DNA of 64,000 bases from Halomonas sp. TD01 (GTDB taxonomy: Bacteria; Pseudomonadota; Gammaproteobacteria; Pseudomonadales; Halomonadaceae): positions 3,472,001 to 3,536,000 of the forward strand of contig NZ_OV350343.1 in the NCBI RefSeq assembly GCF_923868895.1, given 5' to 3'. Each line of letters opens with the position of its first letter. Within the stretch, counting starts at the first letter, position 1. A program made the translations under genes and the position numbers. The notes beneath the pieces were generated by a model, which searched no databases, was not told the origin of the DNA, and saw nothing but the letters and a program-made list of their open reading frames with translations. Shown here in pieces: positions 20,227 through 28,950 of the stretch.

Positions 20227-20287
20227 CATGGGTCACACTGAAATGACCTCAGACACGTCACACTGATTTACATCAGCGCAATGTGCT

Positions 20288-20641
20288 TTATTGGGCAGCC
20301 TTGGCTTTTTCCACGATAGCAGCAAATGCAGCTTTCTCGTGTACCGCCAGGTCGGCCAATACTTTACGGTCAATTTCAATACCGGCTTTCTTCAGACCGC
20401 CAACAAAGCGGCTGTAAGACATGCCATTGATGCGCGCACCAGCGTTGATACGCTGAATCCACAGAGCGCGGAATTGACGCTTGCGGTTGCGACGGTCACG
20501 GTAAGCATACTGACCGGCTTTGATAACAGCCTGCTTAGCTACGCGGAAAACACGCGAACGGGCACCGTAGTAACCTTTGGCCTGCTTCAATACTTTTTTA
20601 TGGCGACGACGGGCAACTACGCCACGCTTAACACGGGTCAT
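20288..20641 (-). CDS. rplT: 50S ribosomal protein L20
   Basis: Early-assembly protein of the large subunit, binding 23S domain I and II. The 117-residue sequence opens with the family hallmark [18 protein letters not shown], very rich in Arg and Lys, and continues with [17 protein letters not shown] and [19 protein letters not shown]. Length equals E. coli L20 (118). It lies 57 bases after rpmI. In E. coli L20 represses its own operon through mRNA structures mimicking its rRNA site; I did not attempt to model that here. Confidence 0.98.
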   Translation of the reverse strand: MTRVKRGVVARRRHKKVLKQAKGYYGARSRVFRVAKQAVIKAGQYAYRDRRNRKRQFRALWIQRINAGARINGMSYSRFVGGLKKAGIEIDRKVLADLAVHEKAAFAAIVEKAKAAQ

Positions 20642-20698
20642 AACACACTCCTGACTTTATGACTGAGGCTAAATGCACTCAGATAAGAAAATTCGACC

Positions 20699-20893
20699 TT
20701 ACAGGTTCGGCAGCATGCGCTGGATCAGCGCTTTGTCAGAAGCATGGATCTGCTTCATGCCACGTAGCTGACGCTTACGCTTAGTCGACTTCTTGGTCAA
20801 GATGTGGCTACGGAAAGACTGCTTGTGCTTGAAGCCATTAGCGGTCTTTTTAAAGCGCTTGGCAGCGCCGCTGTTGCTTTTGATTTTCGGCAT
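20699..20893 (-). CDS. rpmI: 50S ribosomal protein L35
   Basis: Small basic ribosomal protein of 64 residues. The motifs [18 protein letters not shown] at the start and [16 protein letters not shown] in the middle are characteristic of L35. It stands between infC (81 bases upstream) and rplT, the universal bacterial order. Confidence 0.98.
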   Translation of the reverse strand: MPKIKSNSGAAKRFKKTANGFKHKQSFRSHILTKKSTKRKRQLRGMKQIHASDKALIQRMLPNL

Positions 20894-20974
20894 GAGAAAA
20901 CTCCGCTCGATATTTTTTAGAAAACCCAGGGCCGATCAGCGCTTCCACGCCGACCCGTTAGCTTCGCCGTTGGA

Positions 20975-21514
20975 TCACTTCTTCTTCGGGGCAATAATCA
21001 TGATCATCTGGCGGCCTTCCATTTTCGGGAAAGACTCTACCGCTCCGATCTCTTCCAGGTCTGCCGCGATCCGTTCCATTAGCTTGCGGCCAATGTCCTG
21101 GTGCGCCATTTCACGACCACGGAAGCGCAATGTGACTTTGCCCTTATCACCACCTTCTAAAAAGCGTGTCAGGTTTTTAAGCTTGACCTGATAATCGCCT
21201 TCGTCAGTGCCAGGACGGAATTTAACTTCCTTAACCTGGATTTGCTTCTGCTTTTTCTTTTGAGCCGCTTTCTGTTTCTTCGTCTCAAAAACAAATTTGC
21301 CATAATCCATAATCTTACAAACGATTGGATCGGCATTCGAAATTTGCACGAGATCTAAACCGGCAGCTTCTGCACGCTCAAGCGCTTCGGTGGTGGGCAC
21401 AACACCCAACTGTTCACCTTCAGCATCAATTAAGCGTACTTCTTCTTCGGTAATTCTCTCGTTCATTGGTGGGCGTTTGTCTTGTGGACGCCCGCGCTGA
21501 TTGCTTCGCTTGAT
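20975..21514 (-). CDS. infC: Translation initiation factor IF-3, probably initiated at AUC
   Basis: Binds the 30S subunit and checks start-codon pairing. The first ATG in frame (21466) would give only 163 residues and has no ribosome site. Reading upstream, the frame stays open through a basic stretch [16 protein letters not shown] and meets an ATC at 21514-21512 preceded by TAAGGAGAC at ideal spacing; this SD overlaps the thrS stop codon. Starting there gives 179 residues, as in E. coli (180), where infC begins with AUU. Rare start codons on infC are known to allow autoregulation by IF3. The body is typical: [32 protein letters not shown], and [11 protein letters not shown]. Cotranscribed with thrS, rpmI and rplT. 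Confidence 0.93.
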   Translation of the reverse strand: MKRSNQRGRPQDKRPPMNERITEEEVRLIDAEGEQLGVVPTTEALERAEAAGLDLVQISNADPIVCKIMDYGKFVFETKKQKAAQKKKQKQIQVKEVKFRPGTDEGDYQVKLKNLTRFLEGGDKGKVTLRFRGREMAHQDIGRKLMERIAADLEEIGAVESFPKMEGRQMIMIIAPKKK

Positions 21515-21526
21515 TGCTCCGTCTCC

Positions 21527-23449
21527 TTAGGCAATTGACGATGTCGCCAGGGCTGCTCGCTCTGCACTGCAACGTTCGATGAATTCATCGACTGTCATCG
21601 TGCCGAGGTTTTCGCCGCTGCGAGTTCGCACGGCCACTGAGTCAGCTTCGACTTCCTTATCTCCCACCACAAGGAGATAGGGAACTTTCTGTAACGTGTG
21701 CTCACGGATTTTAAAGCCGATCTTCTCGTTCCTCAAGTCCGCTTTAACTCGTAAGTCATTTTTTTGCAGCCGTTGCTCCAACTCAAGCGCATAATCACGC
21801 TGCGCATCAGTAATGGTCATCAAAACGGCTTGCTGAGGCGCCAACCATAGCGGCATCGCACCAGCATAGTGCTCAATCAGGATTCCCAAGAACCGTTCAA
21901 AGGAGCCCAAGATAGCACGATGAAGCATCACAGGAGTCTTGCGCGTCCCGTCTTCATCAACATATTGCGCGCCTAAGCGCCCTGGCAAATTAAAATCTAG
22001 CTGTAGAGTACCACATTGCCACACACGATTCAGGCAATCACGCAGGGCAAATTCAATTTTCGGTCCATAAAAAGCACCTTCTCCCGGCTGAAGCTCCCAA
22101 TCAAGGCCCGTCGCATTGAGCGCCGCTTCAAGCCCATGCTCTGCTCGGTCCCACATTTCTGCTTCGCCAAGGAAGTCCTCTGGACGAGTTGAAAGCTTGA
22201 GCTCAACATCCTCAAAACCAAGCGTTTTATAGACTTGGAGGGTAAGCGCAATAAATGCCTCTGCTTCTGCCTGGATCTGGCCTTCGGTGCAAAAAATATG
22301 CGCATCATCTTGGGTAAAACCACGTACGCGCATCAGACCATGCAAAGAACCTGATGGTTCATTTCGGTGACAGCTACCGAATTCTGCTAGGCGCAAAGGT
22401 AAATCCCGGTAACTTTTCAACCCCTGATTAAACACCTGAACATGACAGGGGCAATTCATGGGTTTAACAGCATACTCACGCTTTTCTGACTCAGTGGTGA
22501 ACATGAGTTCACTATAGTGCCCCCAGTGGCCCGACTTCTTCCATAGCGAAAGATCTACCACCTGCGGCGTTTTAATCTCTTGATAGCCATGCGCTCGCTG
22601 AATTTTCCGCATGTAATCTTCCAATGCCTGGTACATTGTCCAGCCATTGGGGTGCCAAAAAACCATGCCTGGCGCTTCTTCTTGTAAATGGAAAAGATCC
22701 ATTTTGCGTGCCAGCTTGCGGTGATCTCGTTTCTCGGCCTCTTCAAGGCGCTTCAAGTATGCCTTGAGCTGCTTCTTGTCACCCCATGCGGTACCGTAAA
22801 TACGGGTCAGCATTGGGTTTGAGGCGTCCCCACGCCAATATGCACCAGCCAGCTTTGTCAGCTTGAAAGCTTTCAGATGGCGCGTATTCGGCACGTGCGG
22901 CCCACGGCACATGTCCGTGTACTCTTCATGATGATACAAACGTATCGTTGCATCTTCAGGTATATCGCGGACGATTTCTTGCTTAAACGTTTCGCCACGC
23001 TCAACAAACGTACTCATCGCTTTGTCGCGATCAACGTACTCACGCACCACGTCGTAATCACGCTCAATGAGAGACTGCATGCGCTTTTCGATGGCTTCCA
23101 AGTCGTCAGGCGTTACCGACTTACCAAAATCAATGTCGTAATAAAAGCCATCATCAATCACCGGCCCAATTGCCATTTTCGCATCAGGATACAGCTGCTT
23201 AACCGCATGCCCAATCAGGTGGGCGCACGAATGGCGGATAATCTCAAGGCCTTCTGGATCACGGGCGGTAATTATCGCTATTTCAGCATCTTGCTCGATT
23301 AAATCAGCAGCATCGACCAATACACCATCAATCTTGCCAGCCACACAAGCCTTGGCCAAACCAGGGCCAATCGATTCTGCGAGCTGCATAATAGAGAGAG
23401 GTGCTTCGAACGTTCTTTGGCTGCCATCAGGCAATGTTACTATGGGCAT
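21527..23449 (-). CDS. thrS: Threonyl-tRNA synthetase
   Basis: Class II synthetase for tRNA-Thr. The ATG at 23449 follows AAGGAA and gives the usual [10 protein letters not shown] start; 640 residues against 642 in E. coli. Order of parts: TGS domain (1-62), editing SAD domain with the HxxxH site in [12 protein letters not shown] and the later TDMCRGPHV, the catalytic core with [12 protein letters not shown] (motif 2) and the zinc ligands in NCPCHVQVF, then the anticodon-binding domain ending [24 protein letters not shown]. It heads the translation operon; its stop codon abuts the infC ribosome site. Confidence 0.97.
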   Translation of the reverse strand: MPIVTLPDGSQRTFEAPLSIMQLAESIGPGLAKACVAGKIDGVLVDAADLIEQDAEIAIITARDPEGLEIIRHSCAHLIGHAVKQLYPDAKMAIGPVIDDGFYYDIDFGKSVTPDDLEAIEKRMQSLIERDYDVVREYVDRDKAMSTFVERGETFKQEIVRDIPEDATIRLYHHEEYTDMCRGPHVPNTRHLKAFKLTKLAGAYWRGDASNPMLTRIYGTAWGDKKQLKAYLKRLEEAEKRDHRKLARKMDLFHLQEEAPGMVFWHPNGWTMYQALEDYMRKIQRAHGYQEIKTPQVVDLSLWKKSGHWGHYSELMFTTESEKREYAVKPMNCPCHVQVFNQGLKSYRDLPLRLAEFGSCHRNEPSGSLHGLMRVRGFTQDDAHIFCTEGQIQAEAEAFIALTLQVYKTLGFEDVELKLSTRPEDFLGEAEMWDRAEHGLEAALNATGLDWELQPGEGAFYGPKIEFALRDCLNRVWQCGTLQLDFNLPGRLGAQYVDEDGTRKTPVMLHRAILGSFERFLGILIEHYAGAMPLWLAPQQAVLMTITDAQRDYALELEQRLQKNDLRVKADLRNEKIGFKIREHTLQKVPYLLVVGDKEVEADSVAVRTRSGENLGTMTVDEFIERCSAERAALATSSIA

Positions 23450-23572
23450 TAAGTATTCCTTGAACGCAGTGGTGATCCATACCAAGGATCACATTTCGCT
23501 ATCAATGGTCGAGAGTATTAGGTGCTTTTGAGGGTTGCCCAGCCTACCAGAATTTAGCAAGCCGTAAAATAA

Positions 23573-23596
23573 AACGGGAGGCATAAGCCTCCCGTT
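23573..23596 (-). terminator. Intrinsic terminator after OmpA-like gene
   Basis: AACGGGAGGC and GCCTCCCGTT form a perfect 10-bp stem with a 4-nt loop, followed on the minus strand by TTTTATTTT. It lies between the OmpA-like gene and the thrS promoter region. Confidence 0.9.
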
Positions 23597-23661
23597 CTGT
23601 GCCTAAAGGGTATTAATCAACGGCGCTACGGCCTACCCCTTAATGTAAATTGATGTGTGGC

Positions 23662-24531
23662 TTAGTTCCACTCATCCAATTCAACACGACGGTTCTGTGC
23701 GCGACCTTCATTAGTATCGTTGCTAGCTACTGGGCGCTCTTCGCCATAGCCAATGGCACGCATACGGTTAGCACCTACGCCACGCTGGGCAAGGTAAGCA
23801 GCAACAGACTCTGCACGGCGCTGAGACAAGTTCTTGTTGTACTGATCCGATCCACGAGAGTCAGTGTGACCTTCGATGCTTACACGCACGTTCGGGTTGT
23901 TAACCAAACGCTCAGCCACACCATTCAATACATTTTGTGCGCCCGGCGTTAGCTGTGCAGAATCAAACTCAAAATTAACATCACGTAGCACTAAACTTTC
24001 AGGGCAACCCAGTGAGTTAACTTCAACACCTGCAGGGGTGTTCGGGCACTGATCACGATAATCCGGCACGCCATCGTTATCAGAATCCAGCGGGCAGCCA
24101 TTAGCATTAACGGCTACGCCAGCAGGAGTTCCCGGGCACTGGTCACGGTAATCTGGCACACCGTCACCATCAGAGTCCAGCGGGCAGCCTTCGGCATCAA
24201 CTGCAACGCCTGCAGGCACTTCACCATAGCTTGGGCACTGCGGTGCTACTGGCTCAGGCGTGCGGTCTGCACATAGCAGGCCGCCAATCGCTGCACCAGC
24301 AGTTGCGCCAATAGCGGTATTTTCATCTTCGTCAGAGTTGCCGCTAGTAGCGTATGCAATACTGCCGCCGATAACACTGCCGGCCAAGCCGCAAACGAAA
24401 GGATGTTGATACCAATCGCGGTCGCTACTTGCGCTGGTTTGGCCAGATGATTGTGATGCTGAGCTGGCACAGCCTGATAAACCTACTACCAGTGCAGAAC
24501 CGATTAGCAAGCCAGTCGTTGATTTTTTCAT
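23662..24531 (-). CDS. OmpA-family outer membrane lipoprotein with TSP type-3 repeats
   Basis: Probable outer membrane lipoprotein that anchors the envelope to peptidoglycan. The ATG at 24531 follows AAGGAG and opens a signal peptide with a lipobox LSGC at about residue 20. Next come a glycine-zipper segment (GLAGSVIGGSIAYATSG and AIGATAGAAIGGLL, residues about 44-80), two nearly identical calcium-binding thrombospondin type-3-like repeats (DSDGDGVPDYRDQCPGTPAG and DSDNDGVPDYRDQCPNTPAG), then a C-terminal OmpA domain (NFEFDSAQLTP, EGHTDSRGSDQYNKNLSQRRA, GYGEERPVASN). Length is 289 residues. It is monocistronic with a strong terminator. Whether it is a porin-like OprF analogue cannot be said; no beta-barrel is evident. 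Confidence 0.9.
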   Translation of the reverse strand: MKKSTTGLLIGSALVVGLSGCASSASQSSGQTSASSDRDWYQHPFVCGLAGSVIGGSIAYATSGNSDEDENTAIGATAGAAIGGLLCADRTPEPVAPQCPSYGEVPAGVAVDAEGCPLDSDGDGVPDYRDQCPGTPAGVAVNANGCPLDSDNDGVPDYRDQCPNTPAGVEVNSLGCPESLVLRDVNFEFDSAQLTPGAQNVLNGVAERLVNNPNVRVSIEGHTDSRGSDQYNKNLSQRRAESVAAYLAQRGVGANRMRAIGYGEERPVASNDTNEGRAQNRRVELDEWN

Positions 24532-24753
24532 GCAAGACTCCTTCTTGATCCAATGCTGACATGGTCCTAAGACCAAATCTATCCAATGCTTCTTATTGCG
24601 AGAGCATCCATTTTTCGCTGCTCAGCACCATGGCAATATTATGCTTTCACCATATGGCTGAACGTTTGCCTATGATTAACGTTTAATCACGAGAAGGCAA
24701 CAATGCCGTGATATCAACTTCTTGCCAATACCGACATTTTCAGCATAGCAAAA

Positions 24754-24772
24754 TTGACGCAATAAGCGTCAA
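24754..24772 (-). terminator. Probable terminator after DUF2489 gene
   Basis: TTGACGC and GCGTCAA (7 bp) enclose AATAA, followed on the minus strand by TTTTG. It lies about 50 bases past the stop of the DUF2489 gene. Rest of the 289-base gap up to the OmpA-like gene has only an AT-rich inverted repeat GATTAA-CGT-TTAATC at 24674-24688. Confidence 0.6.
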
Positions 24773-24820
24773 AAAACATAGGTTACCGTATTTATAGCCC
24801 CCTATGCTCGTTAAACAAGG

Positions 24821-25288
24821 TTAATGAAGACCTGCAGATCCCTCGGATCTCCAGTTAATTACCTTCTGTGCTGCCTCAAGAACTGCAGGTCGCATTTCGT
24901 CCTCAACAGCGAGGCGCTCCTTGTCTTCTTGCATACGCTCTCGTGGCGTTAATTGCTTACGTGCAGAGTGAGTTTTTAAATGTCGAGTACGGTTGTACAC
25001 TTCTGCAAACGCTTGAAAGTCTGGACGCTCTGCTAAGCTGGGATCAACAATCTCAAGCAGAACTTTGCATCGCCAAGACCCTTCTGTGATGTCGACTTGC
25101 TCTTGCACAAGCGCGCTAACGACAAAATCAAGGTTTTCTAGGCTGTTTTGGTGGGCACGACGCTCTTCGTCAAGCCGGAATGCTTCTCGACGCTTAACCT
25201 CTTGGCGAAGTTTATAGGCATAACCACCAAGAGCTGCAATGACAATAATTGCAACGATGAGTAGTAACAATGCTCCAGTGGAACTCAT
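24821..25288 (-). CDS. DUF2489 family membrane-anchored protein
   Basis: A 155-residue protein with one N-terminal membrane helix (LLLLIVAIIVIAALGGYAY, residues 7-25) followed by a charged, helical cytoplasmic part. The conserved run SALVQEQVDITEGSWRCKVLLEIVD and the YNRTRHLKTHSARKQL segment match what I know of DUF2489. Function unknown. It lies just upstream of cyoE in map terms but on the same strand 117 bases beyond its end, so it is likely downstream of the cta cluster transcript or separately expressed. Confidence 0.7.
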   Translation of the reverse strand: MSSTGALLLLIVAIIVIAALGGYAYKLRQEVKRREAFRLDEERRAHQNSLENLDFVVSALVQEQVDITEGSWRCKVLLEIVDPSLAERPDFQAFAEVYNRTRHLKTHSARKQLTPRERMQEDKERLAVEDEMRPAVLEAAQKVINWRSEGSAGLH

Positions 25289-25405
25289 AACGCTCCTTTC
25301 ACAATGGAGAGGTAGAAAGCTTGACGAGAATTGTACACCCTCTTACCCCTTGGAGACTACTTTCGCTGTCTTTTGCCCCCAATTGAGAGCGAAGGTGAAT
25401 AGTTT

Positions 25406-26323
25406 CTATAGAAAGAATACCCCAACATAATGATCCAAAAGCAGCGCGCCAAATAAGCCTAGCAGGTAGCGAATTGAGAACCAAAACGACTGAATAGGGG
25501 CTTTATCACACCGCCCTTTCCACACCTTCCAGCTCCAGTATATATATCGTCCGTTAAGCGCAGTCACTATTATTAGGTAAACCAAACCGCTCATACCAAT
25601 CATCACAGGAAGCAGCGTGGCAGCTACCGTAAGCCATGTGTAAAGCCATATCTGCAGCCTTGTAAAAGCCAAACCATGCGTGACGGGCAACATGGGGATA
25701 CTAGCGCGAGCATAGTCGTCATATTTATGAATAGCCAACGCCCAAAAATGAGGCGGGGTCCATACAAATATAATCAGCATTAATAGCAGCGATTCTGCTG
25801 TGACTTGACCCGTAATAGCTACCCACCCCAGCAAAGGTGGCGCTGCACCAGCAACACCACCAATCACTATATTTTGCGGCGTTGCTCGTTTAAGAAAAGC
25901 GGTATAAACCAACGCGTAGCCTACCAACGATGCGAAGGTGAGCATTGCTACAGGATAATTCACCTTCCACGCTAAGAGACCTAAGCCAGCCAAGGAGAGC
26001 ATCGTTGACCATATTAGCGCAACCGTTACGGGTAAGCGATTTGATGCCAACGGGCGGTTGGCGGTGCGCGACATGACAGCGTCCAAGCGACGATCAATTA
26101 CATGATTAAACGACGCTGCCCCACATGCAGAAAGTCCGATGCCCAATAACCCAAAGGCGACGTTTTTTAATGGTGGGAGGCCTACCGTTGATAGCGCCAT
26201 GCCCACCCCTACACACACCAACATAACCGCTACAACATTGAGTTTGCACAGCCCTAGCAACTCTCTCCAACCCCATATAAGCGTTGGCACTGTTGAATGC
26301 GATAACACGGCAACATTTTTCAT
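25406..26323 (-). CDS. cyoE: Protoheme IX farnesyltransferase (heme O synthase)
   Basis: Integral membrane UbiA-type prenyltransferase that converts heme B to heme O, the first step to heme A for the aa3 oxidase encoded upstream. The two Asp-rich motifs are visible: NHVIDRRLDAVMSRTANRPL (first, residues about 75-94) and the second around YDDYARASIPMLP. About nine hydrophobic segments. Length 305 residues (usual 290-310). Also called ctaB in this context. It follows ctaA by 60 bases and closes the cta cluster. Confidence 0.95.
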   Translation of the reverse strand: MKNVAVLSHSTVPTLIWGWRELLGLCKLNVVAVMLVCVGVGMALSTVGLPPLKNVAFGLLGIGLSACGAASFNHVIDRRLDAVMSRTANRPLASNRLPVTVALIWSTMLSLAGLGLLAWKVNYPVAMLTFASLVGYALVYTAFLKRATPQNIVIGGVAGAAPPLLGWVAITGQVTAESLLLMLIIFVWTPPHFWALAIHKYDDYARASIPMLPVTHGLAFTRLQIWLYTWLTVAATLLPVMIGMSGLVYLIIVTALNGRYIYWSWKVWKGRCDKAPIQSFWFSIRYLLGLFGALLLDHYVGVFFL

Positions 26324-26383
26324 TATCCTACCCCGTAATAACTATTCTTGTTCTAGACGAAGCAAAACCTCTATTTACTACCG

Positions 26384-27487
26384 TTATTTACTACAGTGCG
26401 TAAAGGTTACCTGGGCTGCCTTTAGATCATTCACCTCTATAGATTGCTGACTAGGCTGGCGTTTCCAGCACCAGAAGGCCCACTCCATGCTCAAGGTTAA
26501 TGCAACCGCTCCAGCGGTATGCAACAGAGCCAGCCATAGAGGAAGCCACAACAATACATTGGCAATGCCAAGCGCAACCTGAACAAAGTAGGCAATTAAC
26601 ACCAGCATGAGGGCTCGTCCAACAGAAGCTGCCGTACGATATCGCCACCATAGTGCTAACAGTACAATTCCGAGTAGAAGCGCTCCAAAGCGATGCATCA
26701 TGTGAATTGCAGTACGTGCGTCGGCGTGTAACTGCCCATGCAAATAATTAGGGCCGACGGTTTGTGTCAGGTGAAAGCCTTCACTTATGTCCATTTCTGG
26801 CCACCACTGGGTATTGCAGGTCGGGAACCCTTGGCAGGCGATACCTGCATAGTTGCTGGTCACCCAGCCACCTAATGCAAGCTGTAAAACCAATGCCGAC
26901 ACGCCGATTACCCAGAGCACATTAATAGTCTTAGGTGAAGAGGCATCGCTTGTGGAAGTAGAAATATGGTTGATGGGAAAAGACGTACGACTCGTTAAGC
27001 TAAGGCGGATTCGCAAATGCAGCCAAAAAAACAGCATCAGCACACTTAGACCGCCCAACAAATGCAGAGTAACCACTTGTGGCCAGAGCTTTAGCGTAAC
27101 GGTAAAGGCACCAAACGCGCCTTGAAGCAGGATGACAATTAACAGGGCAATGCTTACTTTCCCTGGAAACCCTGGTCGCTTACGCAGTGACCATCCTAGG
27201 GCTACAACGCTTAGCACAATAAGCCCTAAAAAACTTGCCACATAGCGGTGAGCCATCTCTACCCAAGCTTTAAAAGGCTCAAGAGGCACATCGGGATGGC
27301 GCAGAGCAGCATATTCATTATCGGGAACTAACAGACGTCCATAACAGCCTGGCCAGTCAGGGCACCCCAATCCCGCGTCGACTAAGCGGGTCCAAGCGCC
27401 AACTAAAATCACTAGCGCTGTCAGTACAGTACCTGCCAAGGTTAAACGTTTCAGCCATTGTAAGCGCCGCTCAGTAGAATGTGGCAC
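26384..27487 (-). CDS. ctaA: Heme A synthase (CtaA/Cox15 family)
   Basis: Membrane heme-containing oxygenase converting heme O to heme A. Eight membrane segments are apparent, with the paired histidine motifs expected: EMAHRYVASFLG-like VEMAHRYVAS (helix 2), VTLHLLGGLSVL (helix 4), IHMMHRFGALL (helix 6) and LLHTAGAVALT (helix 8). A first-loop Cys pair LGCPDWPGCYG and a second CQGFPTCN fit Cox15. The start is GTG at 27487, preceded by AAGGAAGC. The 367 residues include a Ser/Thr-rich insert (INHISTSTSDASSPKTIN) in the central loop, longer than in many homologues. Confidence 0.93.
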   Translation of the reverse strand: MPHSTERRLQWLKRLTLAGTVLTALVILVGAWTRLVDAGLGCPDWPGCYGRLLVPDNEYAALRHPDVPLEPFKAWVEMAHRYVASFLGLIVLSVVALGWSLRKRPGFPGKVSIALLIVILLQGAFGAFTVTLKLWPQVVTLHLLGGLSVLMLFFWLHLRIRLSLTSRTSFPINHISTSTSDASSPKTINVLWVIGVSALVLQLALGGWVTSNYAGIACQGFPTCNTQWWPEMDISEGFHLTQTVGPNYLHGQLHADARTAIHMMHRFGALLLGIVLLALWWRYRTAASVGRALMLVLIAYFVQVALGIANVLLWLPLWLALLHTAGAVALTLSMEWAFWCWKRQPSQQSIEVNDLKAAQVTFTHCSK

Positions 27488-27542
27488 GTTGCTTCCTTAC
27501 GACCTACTAGGTCGAGCATGCAGAGTAACGATTTATTCTTCG

Positions 27543-28049
27543 CTACAGCGGATTGACCTTAAACAAATGACGTATGTCATCGAGAATATCTGCGGCAGGC
27601 ACCGCATTGTTAAATGACAGCGCAGGCCTGCCAAAGGGATCCATTAGCCATACGCTGTTTTCTTCACGCCATTCAGGCTCTACGAGCCAACGATTGACCG
27701 TTTCCCCTGGTAGCTCTTGTGCGCTCCCACCTATTCGTAATCGCTCTAACCGAGTAGCTTCTCGGCCCAACGCCCGATGCAATCGCCACAATTCATCCAT
27801 GCGCTCATCACAGAGCGAAGTACAGTCAAATGCTAATGTCCACGCATCGTTTTTTTCAGGTTTAGCGCTCAAAGGCCAATCATCCAGTAATGGAACACCG
27901 ACATGCACTTGCCCATGGGCTGTATCATCACTAGGTATGCCTATTTGCCATGTCAACATCGTCCACGCGGTAACAATAGGCGCGGCGAATGCTGCAAAAA
28001 TAAGTAACAACTTAACTCGCGGGTAACGAACTGGCTGGCGTTGTTCCAT
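27543..28049 (-). CDS. Cytochrome oxidase-associated membrane protein with CxxxC (Sco-like)
   Basis: A 168-residue protein with a single N-terminal membrane helix (LLLIFAAFAAPIVTAWTML, residues 13-31) and a periplasmic domain. A pair of cysteines, FDCTSLCDER, with CxxxC spacing sits at about residues 74-78, followed by helical WRLHRALGREATRLERLRI; this is the layout of Sco1/SenC copper chaperones. The later Sco histidine is not obvious, and the last strand has MDPFGRPALSF, comparable to the D.xG.. end of thioredoxin folds. It lies between surf1 and ctaA (11 bases from surf1), the place of a conserved unnamed gene in Pseudomonas cta clusters. It is therefore probably an assembly factor; copper binding is inference. 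Confidence 0.7.
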   Translation of the reverse strand: MEQRQPVRYPRVKLLLIFAAFAAPIVTAWTMLTWQIGIPSDDTAHGQVHVGVPLLDDWPLSAKPEKNDAWTLAFDCTSLCDERMDELWRLHRALGREATRLERLRIGGSAQELPGETVNRWLVEPEWREENSVWLMDPFGRPALSFNNAVPAADILDDIRHLFKVNPL

Positions 28050-28060
28050 GCTTTTCCCCC

Positions 28061-28756
28061 TCAGTCATCAGTAAGGCTATCTTTACGCAAGCGATACCCT
28101 CCCAACACCATGACCACTGCCGCAGCAAGCGCCAGCCCCCACCACTGAAAAGCATATCCAAGATGACGGCTAGGAGGCATCACGCTAGCTTCCCACCAAG
28201 GCGTAAACACTCCCTCGCCTTGGTCAGCATGTAACCATCCGTTATAAGTGAAGGCAGGTAATATTGGCTCCCACGGGGTTAAGCCGATCTGCTGCAGTCT
28301 TACCCCTTCTCTGTTTGCGCCATACAGCGGCCCGCCGGGGCGCGCAACTTGCCACTCTCCTGAAACTGTGACGCTGCCCTCAGGAGTATCAGCTTGAGGC
28401 GCTGCTCTACTTGGCCCTGTTTCAATAAAACCCCGCTGAATAAGCCACAATTGATCAAAACTGTCTCGGAAAGGCGTTAGCACAGCCACGCCTAAACGCC
28501 CGTCAACAATGCGGTTATCCAAATAGAGAGTGTGATTAGCAAGGTATTCTCCTTGCAAATGCAGTTCAGATCCCTCTTCTGGCACAGCGGTCGGCGATTT
28601 GACAAAAGGCGCTGCCTCCCTAGCAGCTAACAAAACACGCTTGTCATCAGCACGCTCCCACTGCCATAGTCCTAGCAAGACACCAAGCGAAACTAATACG
28701 CCCCAAAATACACACCAGACGTATAGGCGTTGCGACCCAAAAGAGGTTTTCGTCAT
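28061..28756 (-). CDS. SURF1 family cytochrome oxidase assembly protein
   Basis: Inner membrane protein that helps insert heme A into subunit I. Two membrane helices bracket a periplasmic domain: near the N-terminus (VWCVFWGVLVSLGVLLGLWQWERA) and near the C-terminus (FQWWGLALAAAVVMVLGG). The SURF1 hallmarks LGLWQWERAD, LYLDNRIVDGRLGVAVLTPF, IQRGF and HLGYAFQWWGLA are present. The ATG at 28756 gives 231 residues; ATG 28774 is possible. A much longer frame up to 29017 exists but reads antisense to the DUF2909 gene and adds no family sequence. Its start codon overlaps the divergent DUF2909 start codon. Confidence 0.9.
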   Translation of the reverse strand: MTKTSFGSQRLYVWCVFWGVLVSLGVLLGLWQWERADDKRVLLAAREAAPFVKSPTAVPEEGSELHLQGEYLANHTLYLDNRIVDGRLGVAVLTPFRDSFDQLWLIQRGFIETGPSRAAPQADTPEGSVTVSGEWQVARPGGPLYGANREGVRLQQIGLTPWEPILPAFTYNGWLHADQGEGVFTPWWEASVMPPSRHLGYAFQWWGLALAAAVVMVLGGYRLRKDSLTDD

Positions 28757-28946
28757 GTGGTTAAAGCTGCTCATTGGCCTAGTTTTTGTTGGAATAGTCG
28801 CTAGCTTAGCGGCTGGCGCGGGCTTCTTATTGAGGGATGACAGCAGCTCCCGGCGGCTACTGGCATCCCTTAAGTGGCGCATTGGGTTAACATGCCTACT
28901 TATGGTCTTATTAGTGTTTGGCTTCTGGTCGGGAAACTTAGGTTGA
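28755..28946 (+). CDS. DUF2909 twin transmembrane protein
   Basis: A 63-residue protein, MWLKLLIGLVFVGIVAS at the start, with two membrane helices (residues 3-25 and 42-60) joined by LLRDDSSSRRLLASLKWR. This matches DUF2909 proteins found in cta clusters of Pseudomonas and relatives. It is on the plus strand, opposite to the flanking cta genes, and fills the 194-base gap between surf1 and ctaE. AAGAGG lies 8 bases before the ATG. Its ATG shares two bases with the divergent surf1 ATG, and its stop is 4 bases from the ctaE stop. Function unknown; oxidase assembly is suggested only by location. Confidence 0.82.
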   Translation: MWLKLLIGLVFVGIVASLAAGAGFLLRDDSSSRRLLASLKWRIGLTCLLMVLLVFGFWSGNLG

Positions 28947-28950
28947 TTGA

